A stretch of DNA of 64,000 nucleotides. Origin: Petaurus breviceps papuanus (taxonomy: Eukaryota > Chordata > Mammalia > Diprotodontia > Petauridae). The DNA lies in the NCBI GenBank assembly GCA_028583685.1, contig JAMXIF010000224.1, positions 1,711,839 through 1,775,838 of the forward strand, in the 5' to 3' direction. A program made the translations under genes and the position numbers. Position 1 is the stretch's first letter. The number at the start of each line of letters is the position of its first letter. This document shows positions 44,889 through 64,000 of this stretch, piece by piece. The notes under the pieces were generated by a model. It was not told the DNA's origin. It saw only the letters and a program-made list of their open reading frames with translations, and did not search any database.

Positions 44889-45621
44889 GGGCTCGGCTCC
44901 CGTCCGACCCCAGAGCACGCTGCCGCCGCGGCTGTCCCAGCGGGTGGAGCGGGAGGAGGGCGCGCTGCGGGGAGAGGCGGCAAAGGCGGCGGCCGGCCCA
45001 GCGTCGGGCTCCCAGACTCCCAGGCCCCGCCCTCGCCGCCGGCCTCCGCCATGGCAACCACTTCCGGGTCGCTCGGAGCCCCCGACGCCGCGGAGAAGGC
45101 GGGACCCGAGGAGGCGGGGCCTCGGGGAAGCCAATCGGAGGCGGGCGGCGCGGGCTCGCCAATGGGCGCCCGGCGCCAGGAGCAGGCGCGCTAGGCGATT
45201 CTCACTTTGTACACAGTCCTCTTCCAATCAGGAGCCTTTTCCGTTTGAATGAGTTTTTGGTCCCCCTCACTTTCTTAAAAGCGCCGCTTCTCTCCCAGAC
45301 CCTCCAAGTATGGTAACAGAGGGCAGTCCCCAAAAGTAAAGCAATCAGTGCCTTGACCGTTGACGGACAGGGTCTGCCCCATTGTGCACCTTTTTAAGTC
45401 TTAGTGTGGTTTTGTGGCGTCATGAACGGTCTTCACGGATGAGCATCCTTAGGCCCCAGGGGCACTGCAGGGCCGACTGGAGGGATGAGCAGCCCTCTTA
45501 GCACAGAGCCCCACTGGTGCCTATCAGCCAGCACTGAGCCCGAAGGGTCCCTGCCTTCCGGGAACTCTGTGTACAGCATACGAGATGCACGTAGGAGAAA
45601 TAGGAGCCAGTCCCAAGGGGA

Positions 45622-45825
45622 AAAATCTTCATCGATTACCTTTGGGGTTTTCTTGGCAAAGATGCCGGAGTGGTTGCCATTTCCTTCTCCAGATAATTTT
45701 TTTACAAATGAGGAAACCGAGGCAGAGTGAAGTGACCTGCTCAAGGTCACACAGCTAGTGTCTGACATCAGATTTGAATTCAGGTCCTCCTGCCTCCAGG
45801 CCGGCACTCTCCACCTCCTGACACA
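45622..45825 (-). repeat. Marsupial SINE with RTE/BovB-like tail (truncated)
   Basis: Minus-strand: TTTGGGGTTTTCTTGGCAAA, TTGCCATTTCCTTCTCCAG, CACACAGCTAGTGTCTGA, GAATTCAGGTCCTCCTGCC. It lies just upstream of the SLC25A17 CpG island. Confidence 0.85.
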
Positions 45826-46149
45826 GAGTAAATACTTAGTAAATGCTGTATTACGGGGCTTGGTTTTCCCACAGTGGATGGAAATTTCAGGCTTCTCCAA
45901 GTTCACTGCATTCAAGGTTTCCTACAGCGCGGAAAGATTCCATTGCGCTCACAGACTGCGCCTTAGATGATGGGCAGCTCCCTAGAGTTCTCAGCATCGC
46001 CAGAAGCACTTCTGTGACTCTCCAGTCTCCGAGGCTGCTCTGGGATCTGTCCCTGGCTCCTCTGTCCCGCCCCCCACAGGCCTGAACTCTTCCAGACATT
46101 CAGCACCACCTGAAGCAGGCTCTCCTCAACCACCTGCCACCTGTCCCGC

Positions 46150-46800
46150 CCCCCGCCTGCCTACCAAGGCAGCGACAGTGAACTCATGGACTGACCCCAC
46201 ATTCACTTCTTCAGTGTTGACTCTCCTTGGCTTCCGTTCCCGCTTCTTATACTAGTGACACCTCACCCCCTCCACCCCCCACAATGGATTTTCTTTCATC
46301 TTCAGAGAAATCACTTTCCTGATTCTCTTCCGACTTTTCATGGCTATCACTTATCTGTCCTCAACTGGCTCATCCTTTTCCAATCAGCCTCTTAAAGAGG
46401 GATTTCCAAATGTCTGTCTTTGACTCTTTCTATTCAGCAATCCCTTTAGATTACCTTAAATTCCCTTAACGACTTTAATGACAATGATCTCTATCACTCC
46501 CAAAGAACTAAAATCTTGATCTGCAGTCTCCCATGCTATGACCCTCAGCCACACTCTCCTCTCTCCTTCCTTATGCAGCACAGATCATATCGGTTGCAAC
46601 CTGCCATCCATCCTTCCCTCTGGCTCAGGCATCCTGATGACATTACATACATCACCCTCCTGCTGTTCCTGGTAACCATCCTTCCAGAGATGCCTTTGCC
46701 CTCTTCTGTTCCTTTGAAGCGTCACCTCCTCCACCGCCACACTTTCGTCCCCCGGCTTGGTACCTTCTGCTTGTCCTCTGGAGCCCCCTCCATCTAAATT
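46150..46800 (+). repeat. L2 LINE, internal part
   Basis: Pyrimidine-rich L2 ORF2-like remnant: TTCTATTCAGCAATCCCTTT, ATGACAATGATCTCTATCAC, CTTTGAAGCGTCACCTCCTC. L2-like sequence resumes at 48,100-48,400 after a SINE and other DNA. Confidence 0.55.
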
Positions 46801-47864
46801 TTTTTTTCTAGAAACCTCCACTTTTCTAGTGCATTGCCATCTGTGCTAGACCTCTGGAGTAGGAAACAAAGCATGATGGATGCCCCGAGACTCTGGGCTT
46901 GGGATAACCATGAACCATGCCCTGTGTGTACTCCCTCCTGGAGACAATTAAAAGAATTCCTGACAATGGCCCTTCCCTGCCCGGTACAGGAGGAAGGGGA
47001 GGTGGTCGTGGTCCTGTGCTTCTCTTTGCTTCTTCCACCGGGCCCCCGGCCCTGCTCTCTTGGATGACCCCAGGGAAACCCTACAGCCTTTCCTTAAGTG
47101 ACTCAAGAAAGGACCTATTGTGCTTTCAGCATTGACCTGACCTGTTTGTCTGATTCTTCCGCAAAGCCTCAAGTCAGAAATAAGATTTGGATCAATTATA
47201 TGATACCATATTCAGCGACTTTAAAATGGCCATGTGTCCCGAGTAGTAAAGATTAGAGTATAAGAAATTAGAAATCATCCACTCTACCTTTCCCAGCTAT
47301 AGAGAGGGGATAAGTAAATTCCTGACCAAACAAGGGATAGAGGCAATCACTAAAGATTAAACATGTGATTCTGATTATACAAATAAAATAAAAATATTTA
47401 GCAAAGATAACACAACTAGGATAAGTAGCAGACTGGCAAATACACACACACACACACGCCAAATATCCGATGTCTGACAGTTGGTCAGCAGAAACTTAAA
47501 AACACTGAGTCACTCCTAAGTTTGGTCAAAGGAAAGGAAGTTTTCAGAACTGCAAACTATAAACTATAAAAGACTGCTCCAAATCACTGAAAAATGCAAA
47601 GCAAAGCAACCTGGAGGCTTCACCCCAGATGGGTCAAGGAGCAAGGATAACACCATGGGGGTGGCTGCCATTTGGAAGAGCAAATCCTACCATCCCTTCA
47701 AGTGCCCGGTCTGCATCTCTGCTCTTTATCAGGTGAAGTGCTGCCAGAAAAAGGCAGCATCTCCACTGTCTCTCTACTCATGCTCTTAAGCAATTTTGTT
47801 ATCTAGGTCCAAACCTCATGGCTCAACTGAAACCACTCTCTCCAGATACAACAATCTCTTAGCA

Positions 47865-48095
47865 GATCTGTTATCTGGGTGGCACTATGGGTAGACCTGG
47901 GAGTCAGGAAGATCTAAATTTAAATCCTGCCTCTAACACCCAAGGCAGGTCACAATCCCCCTCAGCCTGTTTTTCTCATCTGTAAAATGGGGGCAGACAA
48001 CAGCACCAATCTCACAGGAGCGTGAAGACAAAATCAAGTATTTGTAAAGCACTTTGCAGACTTTAAAATGATATAAAATCTGGCTGTTATTACAC
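47865..48095 (+). repeat. tRNA/CORE-type SINE
   Basis: GTGGCACTATGGGTAGACCT head, TTTAAATCCTGCCTCTAACA, CATCTGTAAAATGGGGGCAG, TTTGTAAAGCACTTTGCAGA tail. Located between the two genes. Confidence 0.82.
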
Positions 48096-48402
48096 TCAGG
48101 ACTTGGTTTCTCCCCTAAGCTTCAGTCCCACATGGCCAACTGCCTATTGGACGTTTCAAAATAGATGTCCCAGAGACATCTCGGACTGAACTTCTCTTCC
48201 CCCACATCCTCCAAGCTTTCCTGGCCTACTGGCAGTGCTCACCCCAACTTACCTTGGGATTTAACTCTATCTCTGATTAGTACTTGTCTCCCATGACTGA
48301 ATGTCTGGTCCTTGAGAGTAGGGAATGCTTTATTCTTTGAAGTCACATTCCTATTGCTTACAGGGTGTCTGGCCCACAGCACACACTTACCAAAAGAGAC
48401 CA
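48096..48402 (+). repeat. L2 LINE pieces
   Basis: ATAGATGTCCCAGAGACATC and GACTGAACTTCTCTTCCCCC are the L2 'second strand' motifs; TCTGGTCCTTGAGAGTAGGG is the L2 3' end. Confidence 0.65.
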
Positions 48403-48404
48403 GC

Positions 48405-48540
48405 AAGTTTAAACCCTTTGACCCAGACCCAGCAAGGAGGTCTTTGACAAAAAGATCCCAGATAATACAAATATTTATAAGCTGCATTTTTGGTGGAAAC
48501 AAAGAACTGGAATACAAAGAAGATGCATCCACTGGGGGTG
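48405..48540 (+). repeat. L1 3' fragment
   Basis: AAAAAGATCCCAGATAATAC, AAGCTGCATTTTTGGTGG and AAAGAACTGGAATACAAAG. Same L1 region as 22,830-23,700 in the opposite orientation. It ends just before the left inverted-repeat arm. Confidence 0.6.
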
Positions 48541-48580
48541 GGTCAGCGTATCATGGTCGATGCCTAAGCCAACAGAACCA

Positions 48581-48805
48581 ACTCAAAAGCATACACTGCT
48601 CCTCTCTCCTTTGGAAAAAGGATGAATGATATAGGGCTGGGGCCACTCCTGGAGTTCAGTTTAATTTCAAATTAAATATTGTTTAATATGGAGTACATGC
48701 AATTTCTGATCACTTAAATGTATTTAAATTTTTATCCCTGGTGCCCAAAGGATTGTTTTTCCCGTTACCTGAAGAAAATTTTAAAAACTGCTTCCACTAA
48801 AGAAA
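48581..48805 (+). repeat. Left arm of a 225-bp inverted repeat
   Basis: About 78% identical by eye to the reverse complement of 49752-49976 across its whole length. Shared blocks include GGATGAATGA, TTTAATTTCAAATTAAATAT and CTGGTGCCCAAA. It starts directly after an L1 fragment. Confidence 0.85.
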
Positions 48806-49281
48806 ACAAGTCACTACAAACACAACATAAATGGAAAGAACAGAAAATAGTAGACACTGTAGAAAACCCCTCCCCTTTTTCCGAGGTGGAGGGTGGGATA
48901 TATCACATCAGGTTTTGTGATTTTGGTTACTCTGCAAAACTGTTTACCCTAAAGGATAGCTCTGGGAGGGGACACAGTGGGATGTGTAGGTGACAAAAGC
49001 AAAGGCATCACTGAGCACCCTCAATCACGGCGCTCCCACAGTGCACACACAAGACACTGCCCACGGTTCCTGACTGTGCTTTTGCCACTCTTCCTGTGGG
49101 CTGCCTATTCTGATTCTAGAGGTCAATCACCCACCTCTGCTTGCCCCCAGGCATCTGCCTCTCCTGGAGTTTAAGGGTGGACAAAGGCAGAATGCCCACG
49201 GGCAAGTAAAAGACCTTAGGAAAAATGCCACAGGAGGCAGGCTCTCTTTGACTGTTTATTTCTGGGCCTCCAGCTCCACTC

Positions 49282-49638
49282 TCACATCATCTCCTCTTCA
49301 CTGACCCAATCCTCCATATAGGGCAGCCTTTCATTTACTTCCTCTTCACTGCTCAGACCCCCCAACTCCTCAATTCTCACTTTCTTTCGCCCCCAGCGCT
49401 TCACCTCTCCAGGTTTGTAATGACTAGGGAAAGCGCCCTTGTTCTTAGGGATAAAAGCACCAGAGACAGACTTCTGTCCCGTGATCCAAAGCTCTTCCTC
49501 AGTGGAAACGTCCAGCATCTCTAAGCTATCTTCACTGGGCACTTCTTCCAATGCGTCGCTTGTCTTCTGCTGAGTGGGTTGGTCTAGTGTCTCTCTAGGC
49601 TCCAACTTCTCCCGGGTCACCTCACCGACTCCTGGTAG
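49282..49638 (-). CDS. Unrecognised acidic open frame, possible terminal exon
   Basis: I do not recognise this protein. On the minus strand a pyrimidine-rich ACCCTACCAG acceptor (AG at about 49640-49639) is followed by an open frame of about 117 codons. It has no ATG near its start, contains blocks such as VTREKLEPRETLDQPTQQKT, AFIPKNKGAFPSHYKPGEVK and RWGRKKVRIEELGGLSSEEE, and ends in YMEDWVSEEEMM and a stop. An AATAAA follows within about 20 nt. Composition is acidic (about a fifth Glu/Asp) with one basic patch. The layout of acceptor, frame, stop and poly(A) signal resembles a last exon, or the 3' end of a gene carried by a mobile element. A 225-bp repeat lies immediately upstream on the same strand (49752-49976), with its inverted partner at 48581-48805. 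No upstream exon was identified. It could also be a chance frame. Confidence 0.35.
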   Translation of the reverse strand, partial: LPGVGEVTREKLEPRETLDQPTQQKTSDALEEVPSEDSLEMLDVSTEEELWITGQKSVSGAFIPKNKGAFPSHYKPGEVKRWGRKKVRIEELGGLSSEEEVNERLPYMEDWVSEEEMM

Positions 49639-49751
49639 GGTAAAATGCTCACCACATTAATGACTACATCGATCATCGACTACCTTACTTAACGATAAGC
49701 TCCCTAGCTGCCCCTCCTGGGGACAATCTGGTCCTTCTCTTCCTCTACGGA

Positions 49752-49976
49752 TTTCTTTAGAGGGGACACTTTTTAAAATGTTCCTCAAGTAAGGGGGAAA
49801 ACAATGAACCTTTTGGGCACCAGGAGATAAAAAATTTAAATACAAGTGATCATAAATTGCACATACTTGATATTAAGTAATATTTAATTTGAAATTAAAA
49901 TTATCTCCAAGAGTTTCCCCAGCCCCATGTCATTCATCCTCTTTCCAAAAGAGAGAAGTATTATATACTTTTGAGT
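49752..49976 (-). repeat. Right arm of a 225-bp inverted repeat
   Basis: Partner of 48581-48805, with a 946-bp spacer. It lies just upstream, on the minus strand, of the unrecognised open frame at 49,282-49,638. Confidence 0.85.
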
Positions 49977-51011
49977 CAATTTTAAAAACTGTATTTGGGG
50001 AAGGGCTGTACCCTCCTGGATACAGAGAGCTTATGACCAACACCATACAAAGTAATTTGACCCCAAAGTGCAGTTAACTGGATAATGAATCTGCCCAATC
50101 TGTATTACTGGAAATCTACTGGCACATTTTTCCCCCAGGAAGGGAAGATATTTTAGTCATTTAAAATTTAAAAATAAATATATCTTGCACACATTTGGCC
50201 AACATCCTATCACTTGGCTTTTTCTATCAATCAATGTTGCCATTTAAATACAGAAATTCCTTGGGCATAGTACGTGCTAGACCAACAATCTAGAAACGGT
50301 TTCCTACTTTGTCCAGTGTTTAGGAGATGCTTAGCCAGTAGCTTGGTTACTAAATTCTTGGGAGTCTACGAGCTGTTTCAGGACTCAAAACTTCAGACAC
50401 AGGTAACGTCAAACTTGGCTATGTCTGTGAAGATAGATCTTTTCTTCCTTTTGGGCTTCCTCCCTCCATGTCAGGTAATCACCTCAGCACTCACTGGACC
50501 CCTCTGTAGGGTAGTCAGAACCTGTGTGTTCATTCTTTCATTTTGTCTAGTCCCTGACTAGTCCAATTCACACAGCAGGCAACTTGTCTGATGAATGGAC
50601 ATTTGAGGATAACCCCAGTAACACTGACTTCACACCTTTCATCCCTTTCTTGGCCTCAAGCATTTGTTCTCAAATCCCAATACTGAAATTAAATCTATGC
50701 TTTATGTAGTTAAGAACGTTTCTAATACTAAAATTGCCCCAAACCTGAGGGGAGGCTGAATGCAATGGCAGGTAGGCCAGTGGCAATGGCCACAAGACCT
50801 CCTGAGACTGACAAGACTTACAGCCTAACTTTTGAGACTGCCCATCTCTACCTCAGTGGGGTTTTCTTCTTTACCTTCCCAGAGAAAAAGTCCCTCGCCA
50901 TCAGTGGTACCCCCTGAGCTAGGTAAAAATATGTGGGATAGCCCTCACCTTTCACACCAGTCTGGCTGGTCAATTGAGACAATACAAAAACTTCCGGTTT
51001 GAAAACCACAC

Positions 51012-51017
51012 TTTATT
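51012..51017 (-). terminator. Distal ST13 polyadenylation signal AATAAA
   Basis: Canonical hexamer on the coding strand with GT-rich sequence (TGTGGTTTTC, then TTTTTGTATTGTCT) downstream, giving a transcript length that fits the known long ST13 mRNA. Confidence 0.65.
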
Positions 51018-51495
51018 TGTGAAGGCGACTAGAAATATCCAATAACTTCTATTTTTAAGCAAAAACAAAAAAACAAACTCTCCTTTCACATTTTTCTTTC
51101 TTGTAGGGCTGTTCGGACAAGAAAAGACACAGGCTCGGCTATTATGTTGCATTCCTAGACAGATGGAGGATAAGCTTGGTATTTGCAAACCAGTTAGACC
51201 CAATACACTCTGAACACAGGCTGTTTTCCTAAGATCAAGAGAGCTTACCGAGAGTCAACTATAACAAACTTTTTGCGCTGCTTAAATGTAGGATGTCAGG
51301 TTTAGTAAACCCAGTGACAAAGTCCCAAAGACTTTGGGAGGACGCATGGTGTCATGCTGGGGACTGTAAGGAAGGAGAGCATACCAACAGGAAAAGCACA
51401 GGAGTCTCTGCCTGAGCAAGTATCCAACACTGCACTAGCTGCACTTGCCAGGTACATGGGGGGCAAAGTTTAGCCGTGAATTATTTCAGGGATGT

Positions 51496-51722
51496 TCCAT
51501 GTTCATTCTATGCCCCAGCTACTCCTGTCCTTAAAAGAAAACACAGGCAGTATGTGAGCATCACACAAGAAGGTCTTTAGATGAGGAGCCCTGCCCGCAT
51601 GGGCAGGGCCAGAACTGTTTTCTGGATGGCACCAGCTTACTGTTATTTAAAACTGAGGAAAGGAAAGCAGAGGCGGCACCTACAGAAAGGAACAGCTCCG
51701 TACCAGAAAGCAGTGATGAGAT
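51496..51722 (+). repeat. Left copy of the duplicated segment flanking the 100-N gap
   Basis: 227 bp beginning TCCATGTTCATTCTA and ending CAGTGATGAGAT. It matches 51823-52041 with a handful of substitutions and three small indels (about 93-95% by eye). Confidence 0.95.
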
Positions 51723-51822
51723 NNNNNNNNNNNNNNNNNNNNNNNNNNNNNNNNNNNNNNNNNNNNNNNNNNNNNNNNNNNNNNNNNNNNNNNNNNNNNN
51801 NNNNNNNNNNNNNNNNNNNNNN
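51723..51822. other. Assembly gap, 100 N, in the ST13 3' UTR
   Basis: Run of exactly 100 N, a conventional placeholder for a gap of unknown size. Its flanks are near-copies of each other. Confidence 0.99.
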
Positions 51823-52041
51823 TCCATGTTCATTCTACTGCCCCAGCTACTCCTGTCCTTAAAAGAAAACACCGGCAGTACATGAGCTTCACACACACAG
51901 AAGGTCTTTAGATGAGGAGCCCTGCCCATATGGGCAGGGCCAGAACCACACCAGCTTACTGTTATTTAAAACTGAGGAAAGGAAAGCAGAGGCAGCACCT
52001 ACAGAAAGGAACAGCTCCGTACCAGAAAGCAGTGATGAGAT
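51823..52041 (+). repeat. Right copy of the duplicated segment flanking the 100-N gap
   Basis: 219 bp direct repeat of 51496-51722, in the same orientation, starting at the first base after the gap and continuing into unique UTR sequence. Confidence 0.95.
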
Positions 52042-53395
52042 CCGTCACAAAATAACCCTATGATGCAAAAAGAATCACAAATCTAATCTATTTATGAATC
52101 ACATATTTAATGCTGGATCATATAGCCAAGTTCACCTACATGTTTACATATCCACTAATCCAATACTCACGCCCTCCTTCCCCAAAATGGAAAGATTAAT
52201 GCAAATGTAATTTTCAAGGGATATTTCCCAAGTAAAAGAAAGGAAACCAGGAACTTCTTTCCTCCATGTTTCAGTACAGAAAAATAAGTAATGCTTGGGG
52301 TCCTCAGGGTCCCAATGAATAAAAATGAAATTTCTTGGCCAAATGAGAAGTTAAGAGCATTAGCCTACATATAGAAACAGTAAGTGTTGCATTTTACATG
52401 AAGCCAAGCATTTGGAAATGTTTGCACAATTAAGTATACTTCCAATGGTGGCCATCATAACGTATTGAATGTATGAGGACTATTTTTAGCCTAATAAAAT
52501 GGGGGGGAAAATAGACTGGAAAACAACTGAAAACATAGAGCCCAGAGAGGGCCAGATGTCTCGTTGTCGAGAAAAAGACATCAATTCACATCCAAGAAGA
52601 AAGAAAAGGACCCTCCACCTTCCTTTCCCTAAACAGAAACACAAATGTTTACAGCGACAGACAGACAACAGGGGAGTCAACATTACAATGTGGTGAGCCA
52701 GTCTCACAGAAGCATTCCCAAAACGTATGCCCTCATGCCAATGCAGGGGCTGACCGCTTAATTCCTGCCCCCAATGCCATGGGAAAGAACACCTAGGGAC
52801 AATCCCCCAGCCCTCACTGCAGGCAGGTCCAGTCTTTGCCCAAGTACTTACTACACCATTGTACTACACATTGGTGGTCCCACATTTGGTTTTGCCATCA
52901 AAAGAAGTATTTTTTAAAAAGCACATCAGAATTAAAAAAAAACAAATCAAAAACCCCCAATGGGCACGAGCCCACTTAGATTGTACATAAGGAATATTCG
53001 CCTGATTAGCCCAATTTCCCACCATGACTCGATAAGAAATCTTTACTAGAAGTCTTCTTCCTCACCCTGAAACCTAATTAAGTCCAAGGGAAAGCCAAAA
53101 CGATTAGTAAAGAAAATAATTTTAGGCGCTATCTTTCCTTTCTCAAACTTTAAGTAATTTTAGAAGTTTTGGAAAATGCTTTTATGCTTAAGTTTGTGAT
53201 TCAGAGTAGGACATTATCTGGTGGACTAATGGCCAACCAATCACTGTAAAATGCTCCTGCTGTACTGGGGGCAGAGGAGGGGGGACTATCTTCCAAGCAC
53301 CCCAGTTTTCTTCACCAGAAGGTCAGAGGTACATTTGGTTTGTATTATTGCGAGGTCCATTAAGTGATATGGGTTGTTTTTCCGTCAGTAAGGGC

Positions 53396-53401
53396 TTTAT
53401 T
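53396..53401 (-). terminator. Proximal AATAAA just after the ST13 stop codon
   Basis: Hexamer begins about 15 nt past TAA. If used, the 3' UTR would be unusually short. It is conserved in human as far as I recall, but I cannot tell whether it is functional. Confidence 0.4.
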
Positions 53402-53415
53402 TGTTAAAAGGGCAT

Positions 53416-62473
<9,058 letters not shown>

Positions 62474-62899
62474 CTAGAGAAAGATTGAGGGAATATCAAT
62501 TATATCTGGTCTGGAGAAGGGAAGGGCAAAGAGGGGCACAGAGGGAAGCCTGCAAGCATGGAATGCCCCTCCCTCCTGCTCCCGATGCATGCACCTGTTG
62601 TCGCACCCCCCCCCCCCCCCAAACCCACTCTCTCTGGGCCCTGCCCTTCCCTTCACGATCCCTCCTTCCTCAGCTCTTCTTTCTACCCTGCCCCCCTGCC
62701 CCAACTTCTACTTCTACATCAGCCAGACTCACAGAACAATACAGATGGAATCTGAACAAAGCTGCCCCCGGCCCCAATCTTCTAACTTCCTTCTGGGCCC
62801 CACTGAAAACCAGGCATGTCCTGATCTGACCACACAATCTGGCTTTAACCACAGCACAGCCCCTACCCCCAGACCCGATTCACATATTTGAACAGGTAA

Positions 62900-63260
62900 G
62901 TCCTTGTACTCAACCACAATCACACCAATCACTTCACCCAAGACAGCACCACAATGCCTAACTCCATCTTGACAGACGGGACCACAGGAGCTAGTCAATC
63001 AGTAAGCAGCACAACCAATGTCTGAACATCATCGAACCAGAGAGGGGACCCCTTGCCTATTAGCTAATCCCTTAAGAAGCCCCTCCTGCCTTTTTAATAC
63101 TCTCATCTGTTGCATAATCAGAAACATTACACTATAAATCTCCTGTGTCGTCTTCCTGCTGGTTCCTCTTGGACCCCAGCCCGATTTGGAGGGATGTCAA
63201 TCTTCAATAAATGCCTCCACTTGGATTAGAGGGGGTCTGATTCTGACTGCTTTGAGATAA
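62900..63260 (+). mobile_element. Possible solo LTR of an endogenous retrovirus (fossil)
   Basis: LTR-like order of parts: a U3-like stretch, a TATAAAT box near 63,133, then AATAAA near 63,206 followed by a short end. No internal retroviral region adjoins, so a solo LTR. The class is not assignable and the boundaries are approximate. Antisense in an ST13 intron. Confidence 0.4.
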
Positions 63261-63480
63261 GCGCCGCCGTGCTGCTCCAAAGGGAGGGAAGCTGACTGAC
63301 TGGCCAAAAGGAAGTGCGTACACCCCTCTTGTCATTTCTGCCCATTAATGTCACCAACGGGTGGCAACAGTAAAGGCACCTTCTACAAGTGTGGATGTTT
63401 TATGGCAGCAGAGAATACATTTCTGTATCACTTGCCCAAGATCAGCCTTCTATTCAGGTCTTTATTTTCCCCACCAGGAT

Positions 63481-63636
63481 TTTTTTTTCTTTTTGGAGGA
63501 AGGCAGGACAATTGGGGTTAAGTGCCCAAGGGCACACAGCTAGTAAGTGTCAAGCGTCTGAGGTCACATTTGAACTCAGGTTGTCCTGACTCCAGGGCCA
63601 GTGCTCTACTCACGCCACCTAGCCGCCCCCCCAGGA
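63481..63636 (-). repeat. tRNA-derived marsupial SINE, full length
   Basis: T-run, GGACAATTGGGGTTAAGTGC, TTTGAACTCAGGTTGTCCTG and CGCCACCTAGCCGCC. CCAGGATT on both sides is the likely target-site duplication. It lies in ST13 (first intron of this window). Confidence 0.92.
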
Positions 63637-63834
63637 TTCTAAAAAAAAAAACCACACTCATTAGTATTCAAGTCTTTCTCCTTATGACATTAAAAAGAAC
63701 AAAGTCTACAAAAAGTACCTTCTACAATAGACTTTTTTCCTTTTAACAGATTTCAGGGCATGTTCTTTTGTTATTAGGACCTTTCTTGACCTATCTTAAA
63801 ATGATTTAAATTTGTGGTATATTTAATCCAACTT

Positions 63835-64000
63835 AGGCTGTAAAAACTTCTCTCCTAGTTTCCTTGGTTGGCTCATCATTCACAAGCTCCTTATGGACAG
63901 ACAGGCCACCCTCTGACTTCCAGGACCCATGGACTACTGGACATTCCAACTAGATGTCCCCCAAAACACCCCAATCCCGGCATGTACTAAACAGAGCTGG
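63835..64000 (+). repeat. L2 LINE fragment at the window edge
   Basis: GACTACTGGACATTCCAACT, AGATGTCCCCCAAAACACCC and TGTACTAAACAGAGCTGG match the same L2 segment as 48,100. Confidence 0.6.

Larger units (their letters stand above)
43900..45250 (-). promoter_or_regulatory. CpG-island promoter of SLC25A17
   Basis: GC-rich, CpG-dense block around coding exon 1, unlike the AT-richer flanks. On the upstream side it has three CCAAT boxes in plus orientation (45131-45135, 45159-45163 and 45224-45228), an ETS-type ACTTCCGG at 45060-45067, and GCCATGGCAACC just before it, which resembles an RFX/YY1-type site. Downstream of exon 1, at 44329-44344, a TCACGTGA E-box abuts a second ACTTCCGG. There is no clear TATA box. 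The spacing fits a TATA-less housekeeping promoter firing to the left. Whether it is bidirectional cannot be told. Confidence 0.8.
45250..50989. other. Intergenic region between ST13 3' end and SLC25A17 promoter
   Basis: No confirmed gene. Contains a SINE (45,622), L2 pieces, a CORE-SINE (47,865), an L1 piece, the inverted repeat pair and the unrecognised frame at 49,282. 45,830-46,150, 46,800-47,860 and 50,000-50,980 hold nothing I can identify. Confidence 0.7.
50990..53415 (-). other. ST13: ST13 3' untranslated region (inferred)
   Basis: About 2.4 kb from the TAA to a minus-strand AATAAA at 51012-51017, followed by a GT-rich stretch. The first 150 nt after the stop resemble the human ST13 3' UTR as I remember it (AATAATACAAACC, TACCTCTGACCTTCT). 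The UTR is interrupted by a 100-N gap with duplicated flanks. A proximal AATAAA also lies at 53396-53401, only about 15 nt after the stop. Confidence 0.75.

Noticed and set aside
44520-45227. Long GC-rich open frames (up to 235 codons) around SLC25A17 exon 1
   Set aside because: CpG-island composition suppresses stops in all frames; products are Gly/Arg/Pro-rich with no domain. Only 44835-44888 is coding.

Overview
This is nuclear DNA from a marsupial. The evidence is the repeat content: many tRNA-derived SINEs opening with a 'GGGCGGCTAGGTGGCGCAG'-type head and ending in 'ACTTAACCCCAATTGC', SINEs with a BovB/RTE-like tail, MIR/CORE-SINE and L2 fossils, and marsupial-type L1 3' ends. The species cannot be fixed from the sequence. 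The two genes present correspond to the SLC25A17-ST13 pair of human 22q13.2, and both lie on the minus strand. There is no bacterial, plasmid or phage material.

Layout. 1-11,490: intergenic DNA downstream of SLC25A17, with old repeats, a few unique AT-rich stretches that may be regulatory, and one 10-N gap. 11,490-45,100: the complete SLC25A17 gene (peroxisomal solute carrier PMP34). All nine coding exons were placed with consensus splice sites and join into a 307-residue protein, the same length as I recall for human. Intron 1 is about 19.9 kb and holds most of the repeats. The promoter is a CpG island at about 43,900-45,250. 45,250-50,990: intergenic DNA with L2, SINE and L1 fossils, a 225-bp inverted repeat pair, and an unrecognised 117-codon open frame that looks like a terminal exon. 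50,990-64,000: the 3' two thirds of ST13 (Hsc70-interacting protein, HIP). Eight exons encode the TPR block, the charged linker, the Gly/Met/Pro repeat region and the C-terminal STI1/DP domain, followed by a 3' UTR of about 2.4 kb. That UTR contains a 100-N gap flanked by two near-identical 220-bp segments. The 5' exons of ST13 lie beyond the right edge.

The two genes have no known joint pathway. SLC25A17 exchanges cofactors (CoA, FAD, NAD+ and AMP-type nucleotides) across the peroxisomal membrane, and ST13 is an Hsp70 co-chaperone. Their adjacency is conserved synteny.

I found no new multi-gene system. The most notable items are two SINE oligomers (a trimer and a dimer), each bounded by a single target-site duplication and so probably inserted as preformed multimers; a 79-nt near-perfect hairpin in SLC25A17 intron 1; the unrecognised acidic open frame beside the inverted repeats; a TA-flanked MITE with an internal repeated motif nested in an L1; and the suspicious duplication around the assembly gap in the ST13 3' UTR.
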